Positions 29,990 through 42,064 of a DNA stretch of 64,000 bases are shown here, piece by piece (position 1 is the first letter of the stretch; every line of letters begins with the position of its first letter). Location: positions 36,288,047-36,352,046 of the forward strand of contig NC_090182.1 in NCBI RefSeq assembly GCF_024679245.1, read 5' to 3'. The translations under genes were made by a program, and so were the position numbers. This DNA is from Pseudorasbora parva. Its lineage: Eukaryota > Chordata > Actinopteri > Cypriniformes > Gobionidae. The notes below the pieces were generated by a model. That model ran no database searches. It was not told where the DNA came from and was given only the letters and a program-made list of their open reading frames with translations.

Positions 29990-30345
29990 TCACACTAATG
30001 TTGTTCCACACCCGTAAGACCTCCGTTCATCTTCGGAACACAGTTTAAGATATTTTATATTTTGTCCGAGGGCCTCTCCAAGTGTATGCACAATTTACTG
30101 TCCATGTCCAGAAAAGGAATAAAAACATCATCAAAGTAGTCCATATGTGACATCAGGTGGTTAATTTGAATCTCTTGAAGCATCGAAAATACATTTTGGT
30201 CAAAAAATAACGAAAAATACGACTTTATTCAGCATTGTCTTCTCTGCCGTATTTGTTTTCAAACCTCAAATAAAGATTCAAACGGTCATGAATCAGCGGA
30301 TTGATTCATGATTCGGATTTCCAGTGTCACATGATTTCAGCAGTT
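29990..30345 (+). repeat. Dispersed repeat, second copy of the 5008 family
   Basis: It shares with 5067-5400 the blocks 'ccacacccgtaagacct', 'aaaacatcatcaaagtagtc' and 'tattcagcattgtcttctc'. The TTAAAGGG terminus is missing, so it is 5' truncated. Confidence 0.7.
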
Positions 30346-30402
30346 TTGCAGTTTGACACATGGTACAAATCATGAATCAATAAGCTGATTCGTGACCGTT
30401 GA

Positions 30403-31410
30403 CCATAGGGCTGGGTATCGATTTCAATGTCCCAATTCGATTCGATTTCGATTCACAAGCCCTTAAATCGATTCGATTCTCGATTCGATTTTCGATTTTG
30501 GATTCTCGATTGAACTCAAATGGATATAAGATTTAATACAAATACTATAGGTATTTATAAAAAAGAACAGTGAACATAAGTGGGTAATTAAAAAGAAATG
30601 AAGAGCCACAAACCTGTATATTAAACTTTTTATTGTTTTATTGTTAGATACTATTTTGATGCAACTTTATTCAAAAAAATTATCTGAGAAGTATTTTATG
30701 GATGTTTTGATATATTGGAGGATATTGGAGGATTTTTTTTTAGCAATTTTCAGTACACGGCAAGCTTTTCTTGCGATTTTGCCGCTTGTCATGTGTGCAT
30801 TTACTTTTCATACAAGAGAAACAAGAGCATTCATTATTTTTTTACATTCTATGGTTAATTCCTGGACACGCTGTGGTAACGGACAACAATACCTTAACGA
30901 ACTGACTTAAGTTGACTGTGGACTAACTATTATTTGAGGAAATCTGTTTCTATTAGGGTTTGAATTATTGATCCTGTATTGTATTTGGACTATAATTTGA
31001 ATATGTCTATAATGGCTAACGTACGTGCTTAAGTGACTGCAAGTTTGATCCTAATGCAAGGCAAGCATTCGCGTGTATGTGATCTATTGTTAGCGGTTTT
31101 CATATCAAATGGTTCCGCAGATTTTTAGTATTACTACAGCATTTCACCTCAGCATTATAAAAGGCGACAATGCACCGGAAGCTGCCATTTAAACAGTGAA
31201 TGGATAAATGATGTGCGCCTCTTGCTCCTTTGTAAGATCACACAAGGCAAATGGGTGATATCTAGTGGACTAGATATTAGATTTACATTAATCTTATGTT
31301 CAATGTTAGTGGAAATAAATATGGAAAAAAATCAATTCGTGGCCTTTGAGAGTCGATTCTGAATCGACCAGATTTTAAAAAACGATTTATCGAAAAAAGC
31401 GACCCATACA
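30403..31410 (+). repeat. Dispersed repeat with gggctgggtatcgatt end
   Basis: The left end 'agggctgggtatcgattt' followed by many 'attcgattcgatt' motifs, and a right region with 'gaatcgac' and 'cgatttatcgaaaaaagcg', are the ends of a common fish DNA-transposon repeat. The 89-codon frame inside has no recognisable domain. Confidence 0.6.
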
Positions 31411-32106
31411 ATAAAAAATAAAAAATAAAAATAGTGGAAAACAGGCATTTAATTATAATTATTATTATTATTTTTTGCTTGTTATATTGTTTCAAATTGA
31501 TTGATTGAGTAATAAGAAGGTTGATGTCTAACTTAAAAAAAAATTATAAGGAGGAGGGTATATGTATCTCGGATAGCTAACGACCCGAGGTATGCCTTTA
31601 AGGGTTAATATTCGTCAGTTTGATTCAGTCAGCATATTTATTTTCTTTTTATTCAGACACATTTTGAACGTGTAACTCAAACCCTTCCCTAAACCTACCC
31701 ATTTGTGTATTATACAAAAACAGGATATAACAGGCAGATACGACTGCAGGCACTGTTTATTCAGAAAGTACAACTATTCCAAGTGTTGCAAGGCCGAACA
31801 ATTGATTTGTGTGAAAAAATCCCCAAAAGCGATCAGTAACGTGGAGTCCAGCTGCAGAAGATTAATTCATTTCAAATATTGCCGCTGGAAGAAACGTCAG
31901 GTCAGCTTTTACAGCATTGGCTGTCTTGTGTCATTATGTCAGCTTTGATTGTAAAATGCCATTGGCTCTCGTGTGTCTCGTCGATCGCATCATGCTAAAG
32001 AGTCGTGTGTATCATTTGAATGAGAATTATGAATGAGTGCGTGTGTATTCTGTTCACAAAGGGGCGCGGCCATCATTTCAATGACTAAAACATTAAGATC
32101 AATTTG
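31411..32106. other. No firm gene; possible decayed repeat
   Basis: The segment contains 'ccctaaacctaccc' (31688-31701), a motif also found in other elements here. It has an 81-codon frame at 31703-31948 with several Cys and His residues in no recognisable pattern. I cannot define element ends. Confidence 0.35.
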
Positions 32107-32110
32107 TTAA

Positions 32111-33674
32111 AGGCACAATATGTAATGTTTCAGCATTAAAAATATAAAAGATCACTATATCTATGTTATATATTTTTTAAAGTTGTGTGTTTACATTATC
32201 CCGACAGTTCCAATTAACTTCTAAATCCAGAGAAATTAATATTTTAATTCGAAGACACGGACCGTGTCTTTATTTCCGTTATGTCGCCCGTCTTTCACGT
32301 CATATCCACGTTTGCGTCTTGCTTCCTGCGGAACTCGGCGGAACCATAGATATCTATGGGCGGAACCGCCAAACTCAAAGAGGAACACTGACAGACAGTA
32401 TAAGGGGAACACCCGTATAAAAAAGTCTGTATGATAATGGATCATGACTACTCTTTGCCTGTACGTTTTGCCAGCTCAACAAAGCGCAAACGTACGGGTG
32501 AAAAAAAATGACCCGAGAAGATTTTGGGACAGTAGAAGAAGCAAGAGACGTGTAAACCTTGGAGAAGCCTTTGAAAGATGGCGAAATCTTCATGACAAGC
32601 TCGGACTGCAGAGAGCTGATCTCGCTTTCGTTTTAATAAACAGGTCATTTAAGTAACCATTCAGCTAACATAATAATCATATAATCATAACATGCTGTAT
32701 GTTTGCATATTGCATAGCGATCTTGACCACATTGAGACGCGTTTAGCTGAATACGTATACATTTTGTATTGCATCGGCTTTTCAAACAGGCGAATTCTGT
32801 GTTTTTGGAGACTGAAACTGAGACTTTTTAAAACTGATAGTATATTTCTATCCGTATATTTGGTGACACGATGATGTCATGTGTAAAACGCAGATGGACT
32901 AGCTATTATTGGTTTTATATGTAGCTGGAGAAAGTAACGTTAGCTTCATAAGGTAATATGCCACTATCTTGGTCAATTAATATAAGGTGACCGTCACTTT
33001 TATTATATGTTAATCCTAGCTACATATAATATTGATTTAATAATGATCTACTTATTCATATATCTCTGAGTTCCAAAATAAATGGTTATTAGAATGATTG
33101 ATGAACGTGGGGAGCGACACAGCGCGTGTTCCAATGAACAACGTATTGCTGGTCCTGGTTCTCTCATTTACTATTTTATGTTGGTAATGATAAACTAAAT
33201 TGAAATTTATTTCCTTATTGAACAGTTGATATACAGAATGTTCGACAATCGCGGATGCCATGTCAACATATCTATAATTTGAGTAACTCAAATTATGATG
33301 CCCGGTTAATATGTCAACATAGCCTACCAACTTATAGGTGTGTTGACATAGCGACCGCCCGCACAACATTCTGTCTCGCACATTATCTAACGTTACTGAT
33401 AAGTTTGTTAAGTAACGGTAGCTCGCTGCTATTTCATTAGATTGACATTACATAAAGTCAAAAGCCGTAACTAAACTTAACAATAATAGAGATGTAATAT
33501 AACAATTACCTTGTCAGTGAACATGTTTTCTGCTGGAGATGCCAGATTCGCTGGTTGACAGTGACAATGACAACAACTCCCATGAGCCCACGCACTTTCC
33601 CGACGTCATCAAAGTACGTCTGTTATTATTTTGAATGAGTGACCCCTAGTGGCCAAAAGTTGCATACTGCACGT
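32111..33674 (+). mobile_element. 1.56-kb TIR element with TTAA target and exon-like module
   Basis: TTAA at 32107-32110 and 33675-33678 flank imperfect inverted ends: left AGGCACAATATGTAA, and the complement of the right ACGTGCAGTATGCAA. An exon-like frame (32444-32656) lies near the left end and the rest is non-coding. No transposase is seen. A related truncated copy with a homologous exon is at 240-918, and a third terminus of this type is at 55733. Confidence 0.65.
32444..32656 (+). CDS. Exon-like ORF with RVNLGEAFERW motif, unknown function
   Basis: The C-terminal half reads RRVNLGEAFERWRNLHDKLG followed by an Ala/Leu-rich end and NR. It aligns with KVNIGVAFPRWKELMRSNDF in the minus-strand frame at 275-766. 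The frame reaches a possible donor (ACAG|GTCATT) at the same point where the other copy has AG|GTAATA. The plausible exon is about 32505-32652. I do not recognise the protein. Conservation between two independent elements suggests it was once selected. Confidence 0.4.
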   Translation: MTTLCLYVLPAQQSANVRVKKNDPRRFWDSRRSKRRVNLGEAFERWRNLHDKLGLQRADLAFVLINRSFK

Positions 33675-33679
33675 TTAAG

Positions 33680-35495
33680 GATATCGTATGACTTCAGAAG
33701 ACTTGGAATGCATCATGAGTTAATACTTTTATACTGCTTTTGGCAATAAATACCTACCTACATTTATTTGCCTGTTACATGCTTTATATTGTTGAGAGTG
33801 GGTAGGTTTACAGTAGGAGTGGAGTTAGTTGCTCCAAAATATAAAATTAGGGTACAAATATTCATAAAGTCATGTCAATAGCGCAGTATTTTTTTTGTGT
33901 GTTATGTAAAGGGCATGTTCGTAATATGTGGGGCAAAATGCATGTACACTATCCTTGTTACACACACAGGGACGCATCAGCACACAAACATTTTTAAATA
34001 TAAAATAAAAATAAAAGGAGTTCTGGAGAAGTGATCAGTCTTCCAATTCAAATTCTAAATAAGAGTAAAATAAACACAATCAGAGTTCAATCAACTGACA
34101 CTATTCCAGAACAAATTAGGTTTTAAAAAGGAAAACTGCATGCATACAAAGAGAAAATGTGTTTATTTAGAACTTAACCCTTCATTTTATCTGTGGCAAA
34201 TGTCCCTTATTGCAGTTAATGTCTATAATGTTAACATATCTCAACAATAGCTTTTTGAATTACACCCTAGGCTTTACCAATCTAAGACCATGCAGGTGTG
34301 AAATAATTGAAGAAAGAGTATTGCATCTTAATAACGCTAAAAATTGCTTTGAAACTAAAAAATAATCTATAGTATTTTATACATCATACAATAATAGCTA
34401 TTGAAATGTCCTCTGCTTTCTGACTCATTCACTTAATGTGTCTGATAAAATAGTGTTGCTTAAATCATTTTAAAATAATTATGCTTTAATGTCATGAATA
34501 TTGCATGATATGACAAGCATGCCAATCATTTCACATTATAGTAATTATGTTTTAACCTGTCAACTGTTTCAGGGGTGGACTTCAATTGGTCATTTTGATA
34601 TTTGCAATCAGAGAAATAGTTGGGAATGGTCTAGCGTTATATACTGTGGGCTTGATTTTGAGTCTCCTCATCATGCTGGTTTTCTAGCAGTACAGGCCTT
34701 TTGACTCATAATCTGCAGACCCTGTTAAGAGCAGCCTTCCTCCCTGGAGGGTCTGTATATCATTTCTGGCAATCAAGCAGGTACTACTGCAAGTCGTGCC
34801 GCGGTGAACTGAGAGTTGCCTTAACCTCAGACCCGATCCATCATTACAGGAAAGGTACTTTGTGTCAGGCTGACTGAAACCTCCTGTCACCTTTTCTTTC
34901 TCGGAAGACCATGAGAAGCACCAGTATACATGTTCAGGTCGTAAATTTGACACAAGCAAACCTGTTATTATCATGGAAGAGTGACATGTGATATGTATAT
35001 TGTATTTTTGATAAGTCATGCAGACCTGCCATCCTGTACACGTTAAGTAAAACATTTTTTTTTTTTTTAAATAAATAATATGGGGTAAAGTTCACTACTG
35101 AGTTCTTAGCTAATCCTTTCTTTGTCTCAGAGTGGCTCCGTTCACACACAATAAATGGTGAGTTTGAGTTGCTTTTAATGTGCATTTGAAAACACAACAC
35201 ACACCAAATCTTTTTCCAGATTTGTAATGAGAATAATTGTTTTCAACAAAACAAAAGTTATATGGTCTGCAGTTTTTTGGCCAAAATAAAATCTCTATGG
35301 TTTAATATAGAAATTTAAACAGCCATGGCATGCTGTTCTATACACTATAACATGGATGGCGAACTCCAGTCTTGGCTCACCTGCCTTTAGCTTTCTAATA
35401 ACTCTTCAGACCTTAATTAACTTGTTAATTTGTGTTTGATAAGGGTTGAATCAAAACTCTGCAGGACTGTGGCTCTGCAGGACCGGAGTTCAACA
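33680..35495. other. No recognisable gene
   Basis: AT-rich DNA. The 123-codon minus-strand frame at 34684-35055 and the frames near 34501 have no domain and no supporting context. Confidence 0.5.
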
Positions 35496-35850
35496 CCCCT
35501 TCACTATATTGACAAAAGTTTTTGGATGCCTGTCTCCGATCTAATTCATCCCAGAGGTGTTCTATTGGGTTGAGGTCAGGACTATGTGCAGGCCAGTCAG
35601 GACTATGTGCAGGCCAGTCAAGTTGCTCCACACTACACCACACTCACTCATCCATGTCTTTATGGACTTTGCTTTGTGCACTGGTGTGGAGTAATGTTGG
35701 AACAGGAAGAGGCCATCCCCAAACTGTTCCCACAGTTTGTTTGGAGCATAAAATTGATCGAAAAATGTCTTGGTATGCTGAAGCATTAAAAGTTTCTTTC
35801 ACTGGAACTAAGGGGCCAAGCCCTACTCCTGAAAAACAACCCCAAACCAA
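35425..35850 (-). pseudogene. Tc1-like transposase fragments
   Basis: Minus-strand frames give MVWGCFSGVGLGPLVPV (middle of the DDE domain, 35800-35850) and SPDLNPIEHLWDEL (35550-35600), which includes the last catalytic acidic residue of the DD34E family. The frames differ between these segments, so at least one frameshift has occurred. A 21-22-bp tandem duplication at 35579-35622 repeats DWPAHSP. The N-terminal DNA-binding domain is not recognisable as a continuous frame. Confidence 0.8.
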
Positions 35851-36441
35851 AATCCCCCTCCACCAAACTTTACACTTGGCACAATGCAGTCAGACAAGTA
35901 ATGTTCTCCTGGCAACCGCCAAACCCAGACTTGTCCATCGGATTGACAGACAGAGAAGCGTGATTAGTCACTCCAGAGAACACGTCTCCACTGCTCTCTA
36001 GCGTCCAGTGGTGGTGTGCTTAAACAGCAGAATCCCACGTTTTGCATTGCACTTGGTGATGTAACACTTGGATGCAGCTGCTCGCCATGGAAACCCATTA
36101 CATGGAGCTCTCTACGCACTGTACTTGAGCTAATCTGTAGCTATGTACAGAAATTTGACTTCTGTGCACTGTGCGCCTTAGCATGTGCTGACCCCACTCT
36201 GTTTTTATGTGGACTACCACTTCATGGCTGAGTTGCTGTTGTTCCCAATTGGTTCCACCTTGTTATAATACCACTAACAGTTGAGTGTGGGATATATTTT
36301 GTAGAGAGTAAAATTTCACAAATTTAAGTAATACATAGCCTAGGTAGGTGCTTGTTTTATACACCCGTGACCCTGGAAGAGATTGGAACACTCTAATTCA
36401 GTGATTTGGAATGGTGTCCCAATACCTTTGGCAATATAGTG
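35502..36441 (-). mobile_element. Tc1-like transposon, inactive, shortened
   Basis: The ends CACTATATTGACAAAAG and the complement of CTTTGGCAATATAGTG are inverted repeats, and TA follows the right end. At 940 bp it is shorter than a typical 1.3-1.7-kb Tc1 element. The minus strand carries transposase fragments. Confidence 0.8.
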
Positions 36442-36444
36442 TAT

Positions 36445-37060
36445 ATAAACAAATCCCATACTTCAACTTCATCGCATTCCCAATAAACTACCTTACACAA
36501 TAAGAAAGACAAACAAGTAACAAAATAGCCTTCAGTGTTCAAAATGCCCTAATCTACATTAACTGAGGAGAATTCAAAACATGAGGGCACCTTCTCCTTA
36601 CCTAGTGTGTTAACAATGTAATTCCTTGTGGTTTTGCAAGATGGAAGTCACGTGACATGCATGCGTTCCTGTTCACTAGCCCCTAGTCGTTTGTGAGACA
36701 TTTAAAGAGTAACAAGAAGAAGAAAAAAAAAAAAAAAAAAAAAAAAAAAACATAAATCAAAGTATAAATCAAAGTATACACAAGACACGCCAACAATGAG
36801 CGTTCCTTTTCACTTCCATGTGGTTGTTAGTCAGATATTGAATGAGTGACAAGGTTTTTATTTTTATATCCTGTCACACTTGGTTGTTTTTGTTGTGTCT
36901 TTCTTTTTTCTAGACTCGTTGGTTTAAACAAAAACAAAAATTTGTTGTGTTACTTTGATACTTAGAATTTAAAAAATTTCGTCATTATTGTTTGAGTGCC
37001 TGACAACCAACCAGGGGGTAGTGAACAAGAAAGCATGTCACATGACTTCTGTGTCACAAG
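36445..37060. other. No recognisable gene; poly(A) at 36722-36750
   Basis: AT-rich sequence with a run of about 29 A residues. I see no SINE head upstream of the poly(A). Confidence 0.5.
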
Positions 37061-37065
37061 AATCG

Positions 37066-37300
37066 GGCCAAATTCACTAAACGGAGCATATTAGCGTGAG
37101 AGCGCAATTCCTAAAAAGCACAGATGGGAGTGGAAAGTTCTACACGTGATCTACTAACATGACACAAGCAAACCTTAACCTTAAAAAATTTAAAGGACAC
37201 AGACAAAGCTGGATCATTTCCATAATGATCCATAGCTATAACACAATATACCAAGAACAGAGACAATGTAACATCTGATTTAAACAGGGTATTCTCACAA
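37066..37300 (+). repeat. Dispersed repeat with aaattcactaaac end, left part
   Basis: It contains 'cgtgagagcgcaattcc' and 'gatcatttccataatgat', which match 49430-49545. The right part resumes at 38687 after the fold-back insertion, so the repeat is split. Confidence 0.65.
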
Positions 37301-38686
37301 AAATGCGTATAAATAGTACGAGTGTGCAATGTCGTGGAATGTATACGCCAAAACTCATTTTGGCGTGTCTATGGCACACTGTTTTTCGCATGCATATGAT
37401 ACGCATTTTATGGCGTATTATACATACGAACCCCCCACCCCACCACCCTAAACCTACCCAAGCACAGGTCATATATACGCCCCACCACCCTAAACCTACC
37501 CAAGCGCGTGTCATATATACGCCCCACTACCCTAAACCTACCCAAGCGCGTTATATATACGCCCCACTACCCTAAACCTACCCAAGCGCGTGTCATATAT
37601 ACGCCCCACCACCCTAAACCTACCCAAGCGCGTGTCATATATACGCCCCACTACCCTAAACCTACCCAAGCGCGTGTCATATATACGCCCCACTACCCTA
37701 AACCTACCCAAGCGCGTGTTATATATACGCCCCACCACCCTAAACCTACCCAAGCGCGTGTCATATATACGCCCCACCACCCTAAACCTACCCAAGCGCG
37801 TGTCATATATACGCCCCACCACCCTAAACCTACGCAAGCACGTGTCATATATACGCCCCACCACCCTAAACCTACCCAAGAGCGTGTCATATATACGCCC
37901 CACTACCCTAAACCTACCCAAGAGCGTGTCATATATACGCCCCACTACCCTAAACCTACCCAAGCGCGTGTCATATATACGCCCCACTACCCTAAACCTA
38001 CCCAAGAGCGTGTCATATATACGCCCCACTACCCTAAACCTACGCAAGCACGTGTCATATATACGCCCCACCACCCTAAACCTACCCAAGAGCGTGTCAT
38101 ATATACGCCCCACTACCCTAAACCTACCCAAGAGCGTGTCATATATACGCCCCACTACCCTAAACCTACCCAAGCGCGTGTCATATATACGCCCCACTAC
38201 CCTAAACCTACCCAAGAGCGTGTCATATATACGCCCCACTACCCTAAACCTACCCAAGCGCGTGTCATATATACGCCCCACCACCCTAAACCTACCCAAG
38301 CGCGTGTCATATATACGCCCAACCACCCTAAACCTACCCAAGAGTGTGTCATATATACGCCCCACTACCCTAAACCTACCCAAGCGCGTGTCATATATAC
38401 GCCCCACTACCCTAAACCTACCCAAGCACGTGTCATATATACGCCCCACTACCCTAAACCTACCCAAGCACGTATCATATATACGCCCCACCACCCTAAA
38501 CCTACCCAAGAGTGTGTCATATATACGCCCCACCACCCTAAACCTACCCAAGAGCGTGTCATATATACGCCATAAAGTGCGTATCATATGCACGCGAAAA
38601 ACAGCATATCATATGCACGCCAAAATGAGTTTTGGCGTATACATTCCACGACATTGCACACTCGTACTATTTACGTATACGCATTT
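37301..38686. mobile_element. Fold-back element with expanded central 42-bp satellite
   Basis: The arms (37301-37440 and about 38565-38686) are inverted repeats of roughly 120-140 bp, starting AAATGCGTATA and ending TATACGCATTT. Between them lie 27 units of 42 bp. A 265-bp relative at 20499-20763 has the same arms and only one central unit, which shows the array grew inside the element. There is no transposase. Confidence 0.9.
37441..38565 (+). repeat. 42-bp satellite, 27 units
   Basis: The unit includes 'ccctaaacctacccaagcg' and 'tcatatatacgcccc'. Counting CCCTAAACC from 37446 to 38536 gives 26 exact 42-bp steps with one 2-bp deletion near 37552. Because 42 is a multiple of three, both strands carry 350-380-codon open frames (14-residue repeats such as VIYTPHYPKPTQAR). 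I regard these as artefacts. A 210-bp block of five units (37831-38040) is repeated without a visible difference at 38041-38250. Confidence 0.95.
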
Positions 38687-38865
38687 ATGTGTGATCGGGT
38701 TGGATTTAAAACATGCTTTCTTGGGCTGTTAAATAAGGGTGCAAACACCAGTAAATTGACTAGTGCAAATCTTAGTAAATCCCTTTGCGTGATTAATTTA
38801 AATACTGTCCTCCCATAAAAGTTGCGCTTCAAAGGGAATCTCCTACAAATGCATATGCAATTAGT
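38687..38865 (+). repeat. Dispersed repeat, right part after the fold-back insertion
   Basis: It contains 'cttagtaaatccctttgcgtg', 'atactgtcctcccataaa' and 'acaaatgcatatgcaat', which match 49615-49710. This continues the repeat interrupted at 37301. Confidence 0.65.
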
Positions 38866-38869
38866 GTGT

Positions 38870-40845
38870 TGAACTCTGAAAACTTCTTTGTTGCTTGGGA
38901 ATGTCATGTAGATGTGTGGGTTTTAGTTTACTTTCTTTGATTTACCACGCTCAGGTTCCTACTCTCTGTGGTCAGCATTTCTTCTTTTTTTCCCCTCTTA
39001 AGAGTGTAACCATTCTATGTGCTCTATTGTTAATAAATTGATCTCTTCTTTTTCTCTAATGAAACTCCATTTGTTCTTGTGTTCTTTTTGCACCAGCACA
39101 TTGAGAACATCTACCAGGGTTAAACAATCCAGGAATTTATTTATCTATGTAATGGTATGTGTTCCTTCATCCCCTCAGTCACATCGGAGACGTAACATTA
39201 ATTAATTAGGTTATGTGTATAGAAAATACAGATGGCTTATTTTCCTTGACTAATAACTCGTTTTTGAAAAACAAAAAAGTAATCTCTGTATGCTATAAAT
39301 ATCTGTGTAATTTGTGGTGCACTGAGGAATATGCAGATTAATATTGTAAGATAAAAACAAAAAGAAAGAGAACTAATAAGAAATGCAGCACAGGAGGGAA
39401 GATAATGAAACTGATTAATTCAAAGTTTGAAAAATATGAGTAAAAAACAAACCTTGGTGAGCCACAGTCAAGCCTCCTAGGATGCAACAGGATGTTTTCT
39501 GCCTGGGCAAAGCTCAAAAATGCATAATATTCATGGTCTATTCTGAGTTTGAAAGCAGCCATGTCTCTTCTTCGGCACACTAGTTTGTGTTTTCGGGAGC
39601 TTGAAAGAATGTCCAAACAGTGCAGCAGGGACCAATTTGCGTTCCGGCCAGCAGACACTGTTATATCCCAGCAGGCATTTGGTCCAGGTAATGAGAAAAG
39701 ATTAGCTGCCTTACATATCATTAAAAGCCCCACTAATGGCGGGAGTCTGGTCATTATTTGCCTCTGTGCATAGCACTGGAATCAATTAGTCACAGAGAGA
39801 TTGCCACCATGGTAAACTGTTGGGGGAAACAATTACAAACTTTTTGTCTTTTAGAGCAGATACAAAATGGTATACTAGCTAAATGTAGTGCATAGTAATC
39901 AGGTGTTCCACAAAAAGGACTTTGAATAATTATGCAGGATTAAATCCAGTGGGTTAAATTGAAAGAAATGATTACTACAGCTGAATGCTATAATTATAGT
40001 TGAGCTCTGTGAAGTTATGGTTTAAAACTGAAGTATATATTATGTCTTCAATGTTACAATACTTCTCCCTATCTAGTTTTGGAGTGCACTTGTGAGAAAG
40101 CCATGGTTTATTTAAACACAGATGGAGACAAAGAAGTCAAATTTTAATCTCTGGTCAAGCAATTTTTAAGAAATGCTTACAGTATTCCTGCTTTGAGTTT
40201 CATCATGATTTGAAGCAATTCTAAAGGCCGCAATACACCAAGCTGATGGTCAACTCAAGGGCAATGTCAGGTCAAAGTTGAGCATTTGTCAGCCCAGTTT
40301 TTGCGTGTACTCTGCTGCGTGGGCACTAGTTGGACCCCAATTGGCAGCTTTTCAGACAATTGAGCCCATCAGTAAGAGAGATCACTGTGACTGGATGTTC
40401 AACTTAAGGCACCCACACATTACAAGATAACTGGGCTGATTTCGTGCCAATTTCTCCCCTTCCGACAAGTTTAAGTCCCCCGTTCACAATTGTTTGTGAA
40501 GGGAATCTGTTAGTCTGTGCTGTCTTGGTCACATTGCCCCAATCTACACACTATAGGAACAACTGTAAAATCTATGATATTTTTTTTTTTTATCATCATG
40601 TTTGTGTTCTCTCATATTTTGAAAATCTGATACGATTTAAAAAGATCTTTGAAGCTGGGCTAAGACTTCAGGAGTTTCAGGCTGATTTACATCTGGTTTA
40701 CCCATTCCAAAATTCAGAGAGAAAAAAAAGTGACACTTCGGGGCTGTCCTAAAAATATCACATACATATTTGGGATTTTAAATGATTACAACTATGATTA
40801 TGTCAGTACTCCACACAATAGGAGACACGTCTACAAGAATATTAC
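38870..40845. other. No firm gene; low-repeat interval
   Basis: This looks less repetitive than its surroundings. A 138-codon minus-strand frame (39338-39754) is the longest non-repeat frame but shows no domain, and its C-terminal third is low-complexity hydrophobic. It could contain conserved non-coding sequence, which cannot be judged from one genome. Confidence 0.35.
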
Positions 40846-40849
40846 AAAA

Positions 40850-42060
40850 ATAAGTATATTTCACGTTTATTTAAGTATTAAATGTATTTAAGTACAGTAA
40901 GTGTACTATTTCAATACTGCTTGGGTCTAAATTGGCCCACTTTAATATATGTAAGTAAATGTTTAAGTGTACTATAAGTGTAATAGTAAACTTTAAGTGC
41001 ACAACTAGTTCACAACTAGGCTTCTCATTTGTACTGCATCTGTACTATACGTGAACTTATAAATATACTATTAGTTTGCTATTTTAATGTTATACTACAA
41101 GTATACTTTCTTTAAGTGAACATAACATCATAATTATAGTTTATTATTTACTTTTTGTACACTTCATGTATACTATGTTTCTATTATTTTTTTATACTTG
41201 AAATATACATTTAACTGTACTGTCCATTTAAAAAAAAAAAAATTCATCATTCAAAAAATTATTCATTCTTTTTTATCAAAACTTGAATGTGGCTAAGTTG
41301 CATGGAAAAAAAAAACATTTTGAGAAAAAAAGCTGAGAAAATTGCCTTTTTGCCAAAAACTACATGCGGATAGGATTCAGAATGATAATCAAAGCACAGA
41401 TGGAGTAGATTGAGTCTATCAACACCACCAAAGCTTCACAGTTGTTTACTCTAACATTTCATTCAGTAACGTCAGGCAAATTTTAATTTACATGCTGTGT
41501 AATTTTTGATGATCGCGTTATTTACATTTGCATGAGCAATCTTCTATCACTTTTTTCAGCTTCTTCTTGACTTGTGTTTTCATCAGGAGATTATGTACTA
41601 TTTCTGAAGATCTGTCATACCATATAACAGTGAAAACAAGGAGAGCCAGGAAATTCAGTCAGTGGCGGGAAAACTAGATTTGAAGTAAATTCATAAGTTC
41701 ACTACCAGTGGACTAGCATACAAAACAATTCAGATACTCAGAATTAGGAACAAAATTATGTTTTTTCTTTAAAAATTATTATTTTCAAATAAGGTAAGTG
41801 TATAAGACAGTATGTAAAACTGTGAAAAATAAACCTTGAATAGACTACTCAATCAAAAGAGTAAATACATTTACAAGCCAAGTATACTTAGGATACTTAA
41901 TTACATAATTACTTATCTCAAATTATATTCGAAATATTTTATTAGACTTTTCTGACAGTATAAGTCAAGTATATTTAAATGCAGCTTTAAGCATATTTCT
42001 GAGAAGTACATAAAAAGTAGATTGAAAGTATACCGTCTTAATGTTAGTATACTAATAGCA
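40850..42060. repeat. AT-rich repeat with many aagtatactt-type motifs
   Basis: Dozens of short palindromic motifs such as 'agtatactt', 'aagtgtacttt' and 'taagtgtacta' occur at both ends of this interval, with a less regular centre. This is the pattern of a decayed fold-back MITE. The boundaries are approximate. Confidence 0.4.
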
Positions 42061-42064
42061 CAGC

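Noticed and set aside
34684..35055. Host gene exon encoding a 123-residue protein
   Set aside because: There is no domain, no convincing splice sites and no neighbouring exons. Composition matches the surrounding non-coding DNA.
37508..38732. Open frames of 350-380 codons on both strands with 14-residue repeats
   Set aside because: They arise because the 42-bp satellite unit is a multiple of three and its frames lack stops. There are overlapping frames on both strands, no domain and no promoter or splice context.
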